A stretch of 12,867 nucleotides of DNA from JBHEKP01 sp041859375. GTDB lineage: Bacteria > Hydrogenedentota > Hydrogenedentia > Hydrogenedentales > CAITNO01. This document shows positions 5,667 through 11,437 of the stretch, one piece after another; within the stretch, counting starts at the first letter, position 1, and the number at the start of each line of letters is the position of its first letter. The DNA is taken from positions 1-12,867 of the forward strand of contig JBHEKP010000358.1 of the NCBI GenBank assembly GCA_041859375.1, read 5' to 3'. A program made the translations under genes and the position numbers. The notes below the pieces were generated by a model. It worked only from the letters and a program-made list of their open reading frames with translations. It made no database searches and had not been told where the DNA came from.

Positions 5667-5677
5667 CGGGCCCGTCA
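5664..5677. repeat. 14-bp perfect palindrome spanning two convergent stop codons
   Basis: TGACGGGCCCGTCA reads identically on both strands. Its two ends are the TGA stop of the 64-aa gene and the TGA stop of cysE, which converge with only 8 bp between them. It could act as a weak bidirectional hairpin (5-bp stem and 4-nt loop). Confidence 0.6.
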
Positions 5678-6562
5678 CGGATTGCGGGGCGGGTGCTCCT
5701 CGTCGGGGTTGGGGCAGTAGATGCAGTCGCACTTGCTCGCGGGCCGTCCGCACACGGGCGGGCAGAAGGAGGTTTCGCCGAGCTGCTGGTCCATGTCCAG
5801 GGCGGGCTCGTCGGAGTCCGTGGGGCCGATGGGCCGGGCGGGCACGCCCGCCACGGTGGTGTGGGGCGGCACGGGCTTGAGCACAACGGCACCCGCCGCG
5901 ATTTTCGCACCCTCGCCGATCTCGATGTTTCCGAGGATTTTCGCGCCCGCCGCGATAAGCACGCCCCTGCCCACCTTTGGGTGGCGGTCCCCCCACTCCT
6001 TGCCGGTGCCGCCGAGGGTGACGGCGTGCAGCATGGACACGTTGTCGCCGACCACGGCGGTCTCGCCGATGACCACGCCCGTGGCATGGTCCATGAACAC
6101 GGCCTTTCCGATGCGGGCGGCGGGGTGGATGTCCGTGGCGAAGACCTCGGAGACCCGGCTCTGGAGGAAGAGCGCCAGGTGGGCGCGCTCCTGGTTCCAG
6201 TAGTGGTGCGCGATGCGGTGGGCCTGGAGCGACAGGTATCCCTTGAAATAGAGGAGCGGCTGGGAGTATTTGCGGCAGGCGGGGTCGCGCTGGCGCACCG
6301 CCTCAAGGTCGGCGCGGGCGCAGTCGCCCAGGTAGGGGTCGGCCCTGTGCGCGTCCGACATCAGGTCGCGCAGGGACAGGGCGGGCAGCGTCACGCTCTC
6401 CAGCTTGTGGGCGAGGATGAAGCAGAGCGCGTCCTCAAGGGAATGGTGGTTCAGGATCGAGGCGTGCAGGAAGCTGGACAGCATGGGCTCGCGCCACACG
6501 CCCTCCGCGGCCTCCGCACGGATGGTCTCCCAGATGATGTCCCTCGGGGTGTCGTCCGCCAT
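5675..6562 (-). CDS. cysE: Serine O-acetyltransferase with Cys-rich C-terminal tail
   Basis: A 295-residue enzyme that acetylates L-serine with acetyl-CoA to O-acetylserine, the first step of cysteine synthesis, in the cytosol. The N-terminal helical SATase domain is residues 5-140 (WETIRAEAAE...FLHASILNHHSLEDALCFILAHKL). The left-handed beta-helix hexapeptide domain follows from about 141. The catalytic residues are Asp144 (TDIHPAARIG) and His159 (MDHATGVVIGE), with His194 in GDRHPKVGRG, at the same spacing as in E. coli CysE. The end of the helix is VVLKPVPPHTTVAGVPARPIG. Unlike typical CysE, about 45 residues follow, including a cluster of five cysteines at 267, 271, 278, 280 and 283 (CPPVCGRPASKCDCIYC). 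Normally the CysE C-terminus ends in Ile and inserts into CysK, so this tail probably alters complex formation or cysteine feedback, which is inference. ATG at 6560-6562 has GGAG about 10 bp upstream; an extension to 6685 would swallow the promoter. Confidence 0.95.
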   Translation of the reverse strand: MADDTPRDIIWETIRAEAAEGVWREPMLSSFLHASILNHHSLEDALCFILAHKLESVTLPALSLRDLMSDAHRADPYLGDCARADLEAVRQRDPACRKYSQPLLYFKGYLSLQAHRIAHHYWNQERAHLALFLQSRVSEVFATDIHPAARIGKAVFMDHATGVVIGETAVVGDNVSMLHAVTLGGTGKEWGDRHPKVGRGVLIAAGAKILGNIEIGEGAKIAAGAVVLKPVPPHTTVAGVPARPIGPTDSDEPALDMDQQLGETSFCPPVCGRPASKCDCIYCPNPDEEHPPRNP

Positions 6563-6616
6563 TTCCCGTAAACTCCGTCGGCGCGGCTGCGCGCCCTTTG
6601 TGCCGGCCAGGCGGGA

Positions 6617-6644
6617 AGAATACCACGGCCCGGGGCCGCGGCAA
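6617..6644 (-). promoter_or_regulatory. Promoter of cysE
   Basis: On the minus strand TTGCCG (complement of 6639-6644) and TATTCT (complement of 6617-6622) are separated by 16 bp. The position, about 55 bp before the chosen ATG, excludes the longer in-frame extension of cysE. Confidence 0.45.
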
Positions 6645-6666
6645 AAAACGCCGCCCGTAAAACAGC

Positions 6667-6698
6667 GCGGGGACGTCGGCCGCAACCGGCGTCCCCGC
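6667..6698 (-). terminator. Terminator of the lipoprotein gene
   Basis: GCGGGGACG (6667-6675) pairs perfectly with CGTCCCCGC (6690-6698), and the stem continues with TCGG/CCGG (one G-T pair), giving 13 bp and a 6-nt loop. In the minus direction it starts about 40 nt past the lipoprotein stop and is followed by GCTGTTTTACG, then a second TTTTTT run. It separates the lipoprotein gene from cysE. Confidence 0.6.
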
Positions 6699-6739
6699 CT
6701 GTCAGGTTCCTTTTCAGCAAAACACCATCCGGGCGCGGA

Positions 6740-7426
6740 TTATTTGCCCGAGATGGACTCCACCAGGACGCTTTCCACCTGGGCGGGCTTTTTGGCGCCG
6801 CCGCGCAGGAAAACGCGGACGCTGGCCGAACCGGCCTCAACGTCCTTGGGGAGGTCAAAAAAGCGCTCGATGACGAAGGCTTTGCCGTCGCCGGGATGCT
6901 CGACCATCCTGCGGACCACCTTGCCGCCCGACTTGTATTCGAGGCGCATGCCCATCTTGCCGGGGTCGGCGCTGGTGCATTTCACCTGGACCTTCACCTT
7001 TTTGCCCGCCACACCCGTGCGGATGGGGAACAGGAGCACGGAGTCCTCCTTGGCGTCCGGCTCAAGCTGGGCCACCTTCTTCCCGTCCACGGTTTTCTCG
7101 GTCACACCGGCCTTGCCGTGGTATTTCCAGCTCTTGGGCACGCCGCCCGCCCATTCCTTGAAGTCGCCGTTGGCCACGAGCTGCCTGCGGACCACCTTCT
7201 TGGACGCGGGCTTTTTCGCCTCGTCCGCCTTCTTTGCGGCGGCTTCGGGGGCCTTCTTTTCCGCGGGTTTGGCCTGTTTTGCCTTGTCGGCGGCGGGTTT
7301 GGCCGCCTTCTTCGCCGCGGGCGCCGGGGTGCTGGCGGACTTGCCGCAGGCCTGGAAGGCGAAGCAGAACGCGGTGAGTGCGATTACCGCGACACTAAAC
7401 AGGTTCACATGCAGTTTTTTGGTCAT
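6740..7426 (-). CDS. Lipoprotein with Lys/Ala/Pro-rich linker and CBM-like domain
   Basis: A 228-residue exported protein. ATG at 7424-7426 is preceded by AAAGGAGG (complement 7432-7439) at 5 bp, a very strong ribosome-binding site. The signal peptide has a basic start (MTKKLHVN), a hydrophobic core (FSVAVIALTAFCFAF) and a possible lipobox FQAC with Cys27; Phe at -3 and Gln at -2 are atypical, so lipidation is probable, not certain. Residues 30-78 are a Lys/Ala/Pro linker (AAKKAAKPAADKAKQ-like) likely disordered and positively charged, able to span peptidoglycan or contact DNA or acidic polymers. Residues 80-228 look like a beta-sandwich: LVANGDFKEWAGGVPKSWKYHG is the usual start of carbohydrate-binding-module-like domains (GDF...G-x-P-x-x-W). 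The ligand cannot be told. It is divergent from the fucosidase gene, which fits a glycan-handling role but does not prove it. Confidence 0.8.
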   Translation of the reverse strand: MTKKLHVNLFSVAVIALTAFCFAFQACGKSASTPAPAAKKAAKPAADKAKQAKPAEKKAPEAAAKKADEAKKPASKKVVRRQLVANGDFKEWAGGVPKSWKYHGKAGVTEKTVDGKKVAQLEPDAKEDSVLLFPIRTGVAGKKVKVQVKCTSADPGKMGMRLEYKSGGKVVRRMVEHPGDGKAFVIERFFDLPKDVEAGSASVRVFLRGGAKKPAQVESVLVESISGK

Positions 7427-7481
7427 TTTTGCCTCCTTTGAGGGTCTTGGGCGCGATTCGCCGCTTTCATGTTGGCAATTG

Positions 7482-7511
7482 ATTATCCCAGATTACCCCC
7501 GGTTCATACAA
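7482..7511 (-). promoter_or_regulatory. Promoter of the lipoprotein gene
   Basis: On the minus strand TTGTAT (complement of 7506-7511) and GATAAT (complement of 7482-7487) are 18 bp apart, giving a leader of about 50 nt before the ATG at 7426. It is back to back with the fucosidase promoter, about 95 bp away. Confidence 0.5.
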
Positions 7512-7604
7512 CCCCCCGGCTGTTGGGGGCGGAAACAGGGGTGTCCGTGGGGGGATAACGACCAGTGCGGCGGTTTTTGGGACAGCCCGTTCCGGGTGGC
7601 CACA

Positions 7605-7634
7605 TTGACGGCCGGCCCTTGGGATGCGTAGTAT
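7605..7634 (+). promoter_or_regulatory. Promoter of the alpha-L-fucosidase gene
   Basis: TTGACG (7605-7610) and TAGTAT (7629-7634) with an 18-bp spacer. It lies downstream of the earliest in-frame start at 7565, so that longer frame cannot be the protein made from this promoter. Confidence 0.6.
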
Positions 7635-7655
7635 GCACACCGGTTACCAAAACCC

Positions 7656-7673
7656 GCGCCCCGGCGGGGGCGC
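7656..7673 (+). promoter_or_regulatory. Leader hairpin before the fucosidase
   Basis: GCGCCCC (7656-7662) pairs perfectly with GGGGCGC (7667-7673) around GGCG. It lies in the predicted 5' leader, 5 bp before the AAGGAG site at 7679-7684. It could affect mRNA stability or ribosome access. No ligand-binding architecture is visible. Confidence 0.4.
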
Positions 7674-7690
7674 AACACAAGGAGAACCCC

Positions 7691-9022
7691 ATGGGCACCC
7701 TGGCAGCGTTGACGATGATGACCCTTCTTGCGGCGGCCCCCTTTGAGCCGGCCTGGGAATCCATTGACAGCCGGCCCAACCCGCAGTGGTTCGAGGACGC
7801 CAAGTTCGGCATTTTCATCCACTGGGGGGTGTATTCCGTGCCCTCCTGGGGCGCGAAGGACGCCTACGCCGAGTGGTACTGGAACCACATGCAGGACAAG
7901 AACGGGCCAACCTGGAAATTCCACGAGAAGACCTACGGCGCGGATTTCCAGTACCAGGACTTCGCGCCCATGTTCAAGGCGGAGCTGTACGATCCGGAGC
8001 TTTGGGCGGACATTTTCAAAAAGTCGGGGGCGAAATACGTGGTGCTCACATCGAAGCACCATGAGGGCTTTTCCATGTGGCCCGACCCCTTCAGCTGGAA
8101 CTGGAACGCCATGGACATCGGCCCCCACCGCGACCTGGCGGGGGACCTTGTGAAGGCGGTGCGGGGCCAGGGCCTGCGCATGGGCTTTTATTACTCCCTC
8201 TACGAGTGGTACAACCCGCTCTACAAGAGCGACGTGAACAAGTACGTGGACCAGCACATGCTGCCCCAGCTCAAGGACCTCGTCCAGCGCTACAGCCCCG
8301 ACATCGTCTGGCCGGACGGGGAGTGGGAGCACCCCTCTGAAACCTGGCGCAGCACGGAATTCCTCGCCTGGCTGTTCAACGAGTCGAACGCGCCGAAGGA
8401 CGTGGTGGTCAACGACCGCTGGGGCAAAGAGTGCCGCGACCAGCACGGCGGCTTCGCCACGCCCGAATACGGCGGCATCTCCAAGGGCGGCCACATGATT
8501 GACGCGGGCTTCTTCGAGGAGTGCCAGGGCATGGGCAAGTCCTTCGGCTACAACCGCAACGAGAACGCCGAAAACTACCGGAGCACCACCGAGCTGCTCC
8601 ACCTGCTCATTGACAACGTGAGCCGGGGGGGCAACCTGCTGCTGGACATCGGGCCGACGGCGGACGGGCGCATCCCGGAAATCATGCAGCAGCGCCTGCT
8701 TGAGATGGGCGGGTGGCTCGCCGTGAACGGCGAGGCGATCTACGGCGCCGACCGCTGCGGCCGGGCCCCCAAAATGGACGACGTGCGCTTCACCGAAAAG
8801 GACGGCGCGGTCTACGCCATCTGCCTGAAGTGGCCCGGCGGGAAGCTGGTGATCGAGGGCATGAGCGGCGTGAAAAAGGCGAAGGCCTCCATGCTCGGCG
8901 TGGAAAAGCCCCTTGCCGTCATGGTTGCCGACGGCAAAATCACCGTCACCATGCCCGCGCTGAGTGTTGACCAGGCGCCCTGCCGCCACGCCTACGTGGT
9001 GAAACTGGACGTGGATAAATAG
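7691..9022 (+). CDS. GH29 alpha-L-fucosidase
   Basis: A 443-residue glycoside hydrolase family 29 enzyme that removes terminal alpha-L-fucose from glycans by a retaining mechanism. ATG at 7691 follows AAGGAG (7679-7684) at 6 bp. The first 16 residues (MGTLAALTMMTLLAAA) are hydrophobic but lack a basic n-region, so export is likely but the signal is atypical. Family hallmarks: WFEDAKFGIFIHWGVYSVP (residues 33-51, His44), YVVLTSKHHEGFSMW (116-130, His123/His124), MDIGPHRDLAGDLVKAVR, the nucleophile region SPDIVWPDGEWE with Asp209, and NVSRGGNLLLDIGPTADG (309-325) then GGWLAVNGEAIYG. The last 80 residues form the usual small C-terminal beta-sandwich. The acid/base residue is poorly conserved in the family and I cannot assign it. 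It stands alone with its own promoter, divergent from the lipoprotein gene; no transporter, sulfatase or fucose catabolism gene is in this window. Confidence 0.95.
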   Translation: MGTLAALTMMTLLAAAPFEPAWESIDSRPNPQWFEDAKFGIFIHWGVYSVPSWGAKDAYAEWYWNHMQDKNGPTWKFHEKTYGADFQYQDFAPMFKAELYDPELWADIFKKSGAKYVVLTSKHHEGFSMWPDPFSWNWNAMDIGPHRDLAGDLVKAVRGQGLRMGFYYSLYEWYNPLYKSDVNKYVDQHMLPQLKDLVQRYSPDIVWPDGEWEHPSETWRSTEFLAWLFNESNAPKDVVVNDRWGKECRDQHGGFATPEYGGISKGGHMIDAGFFEECQGMGKSFGYNRNENAENYRSTTELLHLLIDNVSRGGNLLLDIGPTADGRIPEIMQQRLLEMGGWLAVNGEAIYGADRCGRAPKMDDVRFTEKDGAVYAICLKWPGGKLVIEGMSGVKKAKASMLGVEKPLAVMVADGKITVTMPALSVDQAPCRHAYVVKLDVDK

Positions 9023-9053
9023 TTCCGGGAAAAGGCGGCCAGGCCCCGAACAG

Positions 9054-9078
9054 CCCGCGCGAAGGCGGGAGGCGCGGG
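9054..9078 (+). terminator. Weak hairpin between convergent genes
   Basis: CCCGCGC (9054-9060) pairs with GCGCGGG (9072-9078) around an 11-nt loop, about 30 nt after the fucosidase stop. Only TTCC follows, so termination is uncertain. The remaining bases to 9151 are GC-rich and hold no gene that I can support. Confidence 0.35.
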
Positions 9079-9151
9079 TTCCAACGCCCGTCGGCGATGG
9101 GATGGACGCGGACCGCGCCGTCCGGAACGCGGGCGGTGCGGGCGGAACAGG

Positions 9152-9778
9152 CTAGAATTCGTCCAGCCCGGAGATGTGCTGCTCAAGCCAGTCGCCGAAA
9201 TAGGCGATTTGCTTGACCGACATTTTGACGTTTTCGGGGTTTGCCTCGGTGCGGAGCAGGCTGTTGACGAGCACGAGCTGGTCGCCGTGCTTTCCCTGGA
9301 AGATTGCGAAGGATCCGTGGGTCAGCTTTCCGTTGGCGCGGAGCGCCCAGGAGAGGGCCTCGGCCGAGGGCTCGCCGCAGGGGGTGTAGATGCGCACCAG
9401 CCGCCGCCCGTCCCGGGTGTCATGGGGCATGATGAAAACCTTCTGCGCGCGCTCCTTGTTCAGGCGGACGGTGACGACGAATCCGTTGTCGTGGGGCTCG
9501 ATGGTGCGGGCGGGGGCCTTTTCGCAGGCCATGGCCAGATCGCGCACGGTGTACTCGCCCTTGCGGATGGGTCCGGGCAGGGCCACGGCGTAGAGCCCCT
9601 CTAGGGAGCGTTCCACCTGGAGCTGCACGTCCATGTCCGTGTCGCTCCGGTGCGCGGTCAGCGCGGAGAGCGCCAACTGGGCCACCTTGCCCAGCAGTTC
9701 CGCCGCGTCCCGGCGCACCACCCAGCCGGCCTCGCGGTTCTCCAGCGTCCGCACCAACTGCTCTACCTGTGTGATCAT
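9152..9778 (-). CDS. Hypothetical protein, helical N-terminus and YbjN/CesT-like C-terminus
   Basis: A 208-residue cytosolic protein with no signal or TM segment. I do not recognise a named family with confidence. Residues 1-65 are helical (VEQLVRTLENREAGWVVRRDAAELLGKVAQLALSAL), with a pattern like one or two HEAT-type repeats. Residues 75-208 alternate strands and helices: VVTVRLNKERAQKVFIMP, RRLVRIYTPCGE, ALSWALRANGKLTHGSFAIFQG, DQLVLVNSLL, VKMSVKQIAYFGDWLEQHI. That order, with a final long helix, resembles the YbjN/type III chaperone-like fold, but this is inference. The start at ATG 9776-9778 (MITQVEQ) is preferred over the frame extension to 9838, because GGAGG (complement 9787-9791) lies 8 bp upstream and a TAGAAT -10 box sits inside the extension. 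It converges with the fucosidase gene and diverges from the O-antigen ligase gene. Confidence 0.8.
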   Translation of the reverse strand: MITQVEQLVRTLENREAGWVVRRDAAELLGKVAQLALSALTAHRSDTDMDVQLQVERSLEGLYAVALPGPIRKGEYTVRDLAMACEKAPARTIEPHDNGFVVTVRLNKERAQKVFIMPHDTRDGRRLVRIYTPCGEPSAEALSWALRANGKLTHGSFAIFQGKHGDQLVLVNSLLRTEANPENVKMSVKQIAYFGDWLEQHISGLDEF

Positions 9779-9797
9779 CGCGCGATCCTCCGCCGCT

Positions 9798-9826
9798 ATT
9801 CTAGCAATTGCGGCCCGCAACCGCAA
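9798..9826 (-). promoter_or_regulatory. Promoter of the 208-aa gene
   Basis: On the minus strand TTGCGG (complement of 9821-9826) and TAGAAT (complement of 9798-9803) are 17 bp apart. The leader would be about 13 nt, as at 1836 and 4421. It rules out the longer start at 9838. Confidence 0.5.
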
Positions 9827-9827
9827 T
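9807..9827. promoter_or_regulatory. Operator-like inverted repeat over the 208-aa gene's promoter
   Basis: ATTGCGG (9807-9813) and CCGCAAT (9821-9827) are perfect 7-bp arms around a 7-nt spacer. They overlap the -35 box and spacer of the minus-strand promoter. This may be a repressor site. It could also be a chance effect of GC-rich repeats, since another GCGG/CCGC-rich stretch lies in the spacer. Confidence 0.35.
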
Positions 9828-9888
9828 ATGTCAACCATTTACCCCGGCGGGGGCGGATTTTCCCCCGGCGCGCGGGCGGGGCGCTGTT

Positions 9889-9917
9889 TTGTCGTTGCGC
9901 GCGCGGCCTGATATGCT
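9889..9917 (+). promoter_or_regulatory. Promoter of the O-antigen ligase/flippase operon
   Basis: TTGTCG (9889-9894) and TATGCT (9912-9917) with a 17-bp spacer, giving a leader of about 38 nt. A leader hairpin CCCGCC/GGCGGG (9925-9930 with 9937-9942) follows just before the ribosome-binding region. Confidence 0.45.
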
Positions 9918-9961
9918 TTTCCCGCCCGCCAAACCCGGCGGGGAGACACGGGGTTTTCACC

Positions 9962-11437
9962 ATGGCGGAAACGACAGCGGCGGCGGGCGCGCCCCCCACC
10001 TGGAAGGCGCGGCTCTTCCAGGCGGGCGGTTTTGCGTGCGTCACGGCGGCGGTGCTGGCGGGCATGGCGAGCGAGACGGTGCTGCTCGCCGAATTCGCCG
10101 TGCTGGCGGCGGTGCTCGCGCTGCCCTTCCTGCCGGCGGCGGCGCTGGCCTTTTACGCGGCCGTGCTGGGCATGCGGGAGCCGGTGAACTACATGCCGCT
10201 GAAGCTGGCGGGGGTCAGCGTGTACGCGGGCGATCTGGTGCTGGCGCTGTTCCTCGGCGCGGTGCTGTACGTGTTTCTGGACAATATTTCGGGCCGCCGG
10301 ACGGGCCTGCCGCTGGAGGGGCGCGCGGAAAAGCTGCTGGCGGTGATTCTGGCGGCGTCGCTGGCGTGGGGGCTGCTTTCGGCGGCGACGGGGCTGGCCC
10401 GGGGCTGGGAGGCGCGCGACGTGCTGGGGGACTACCGGCGCCTGTACGCCTACATGCTGGGTTTTCTGGCGGCGCTGTGGCTGTGCCCGAAGGACCGGCA
10501 CCTGCGCATGCTAAAATGGGTGTTTTTCGCGGGGGCGGCGGGGGCGGTGCTTTTCGGGCTGTACCGCATGGGCACGGGCCGTTATTTCCATTCCACGGCG
10601 GAGCACGCGGAGTACCCGCGCCTGCTGGCCGACGACGAGATTGTCTCGCTGTCGCTGGCCCTTTCCTACGCGGCGGCGGTGGCGGTGTTTGAGCGCGGCG
10701 CGGCGCGGCGCGCGGCGGCGCTGGGGCTGGGGGCGCTGTGCATGGCCTTCATGCTGATGAGCGGCTGGCGCATGGGCTTCCTCCACGCGCTGATGGCGCC
10801 GGCCTTCGCGCTTTGGTTCATGTCGCGGATGCGCCGGGTGTCCCTGGGCCGCCTTGCGGCGCGCGCGGTGGTGGCGGTCATGCTGGTGTGCGCGGTGATG
10901 GGGGGCGTGCTGCTCGTTTTCAGCGGCACCACCCGCCTCATCTGGACGCGCATGGACGAGCGGATGTACCACTTCGGCGTGCCCTTCCTCGACGACGTGG
11001 ACTACCGGCCCTACGCCTACAAGACGGCGCTGCTCCATTTCGCGGAGCACCCGGTGCTGGGCATGGGGATCGGGCACCAGATGACCTTTGCCAAGAAGAC
11101 CTCGGAGGGGGTCTTTGAGTATTACTCGCACACGACGCACAACATCTTCCTGGACACGCTGTACCAGACGGGGCTGCCGGGGCTGCTGCTGTTCGCCGGG
11201 TTCCTGTGGGTGGTGGCGCGGCGGGCGCACAAGTCCTTCGCGCGCCTGCCGGACGAGTGGCACGCGCTGATGGCGGCGGCGCTTTCCGGCCTGTTCTGCG
11301 CGCTGATCCACCAGACCTACGAGATCAGCGCGGTGTCGGGCATGGTCTCGCTGTACCTGCTGTGCGGCTTCATCATGCTCATCTGCCGCCGCGCCGCGCC
11401 GCCGGCCGAAACCGCGCCGGACGGGGACGGGGCATGA
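9962..11437 (+). CDS. O-antigen ligase/polymerase family membrane protein (Wzy_C/WaaL-like)
   Basis: A 491-residue polytopic inner-membrane protein. Hydrophobic segments begin at about residue 20 and recur to about 475, roughly 11-12 helices. ATG at 9962 has GGGG (9950-9953) 8 bp upstream; the longer in-frame extension to 9650 overlaps the divergent gene and its promoter and is rejected. The family signature is the periplasmic loop before the last helices: YKTALLHFAEHPVLGMGIG (353-371) then SHTTHNIFLDTLYQTGLPGLLL (389-410), with His393 and the GLPG turn, as in the Wzy_C domain. GWRMG (268-272) carries the conserved-type Arg. Such proteins join undecaprenyl-linked glycans to lipid A-core or polymerise repeat units; sequence alone does not separate ligase from polymerase. 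Its TGA overlaps the flippase ATG (ATGA at 11434-11437), so the two are translationally coupled and belong to a surface polysaccharide locus continuing to the right. Confidence 0.88.
   Translation: MAETTAAAGAPPTWKARLFQAGGFACVTAAVLAGMASETVLLAEFAVLAAVLALPFLPAAALAFYAAVLGMREPVNYMPLKLAGVSVYAGDLVLALFLGAVLYVFLDNISGRRTGLPLEGRAEKLLAVILAASLAWGLLSAATGLARGWEARDVLGDYRRLYAYMLGFLAALWLCPKDRHLRMLKWVFFAGAAGAVLFGLYRMGTGRYFHSTAEHAEYPRLLADDEIVSLSLALSYAAAVAVFERGAARRAAALGLGALCMAFMLMSGWRMGFLHALMAPAFALWFMSRMRRVSLGRLAARAVVAVMLVCAVMGGVLLVFSGTTRLIWTRMDERMYHFGVPFLDDVDYRPYAYKTALLHFAEHPVLGMGIGHQMTFAKKTSEGVFEYYSHTTHNIFLDTLYQTGLPGLLLFAGFLWVVARRAHKSFARLPDEWHALMAAALSGLFCALIHQTYEISAVSGMVSLYLLCGFIMLICRRAAPPAETAPDGDGA

Noticed and set aside
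7493..8989. A 498-codon minus-strand open frame opposite the fucosidase
   Set aside because: It is the shadow of a clear GH29 gene, starts inside it and shows no domain or ribosome-binding site.
10511..11311. Minus-strand frames inside the O-antigen ligase gene (and 11761-12768 inside the flippase)
   Set aside because: His/Arg/Gln-rich antisense translations of membrane protein genes without starts or motifs.
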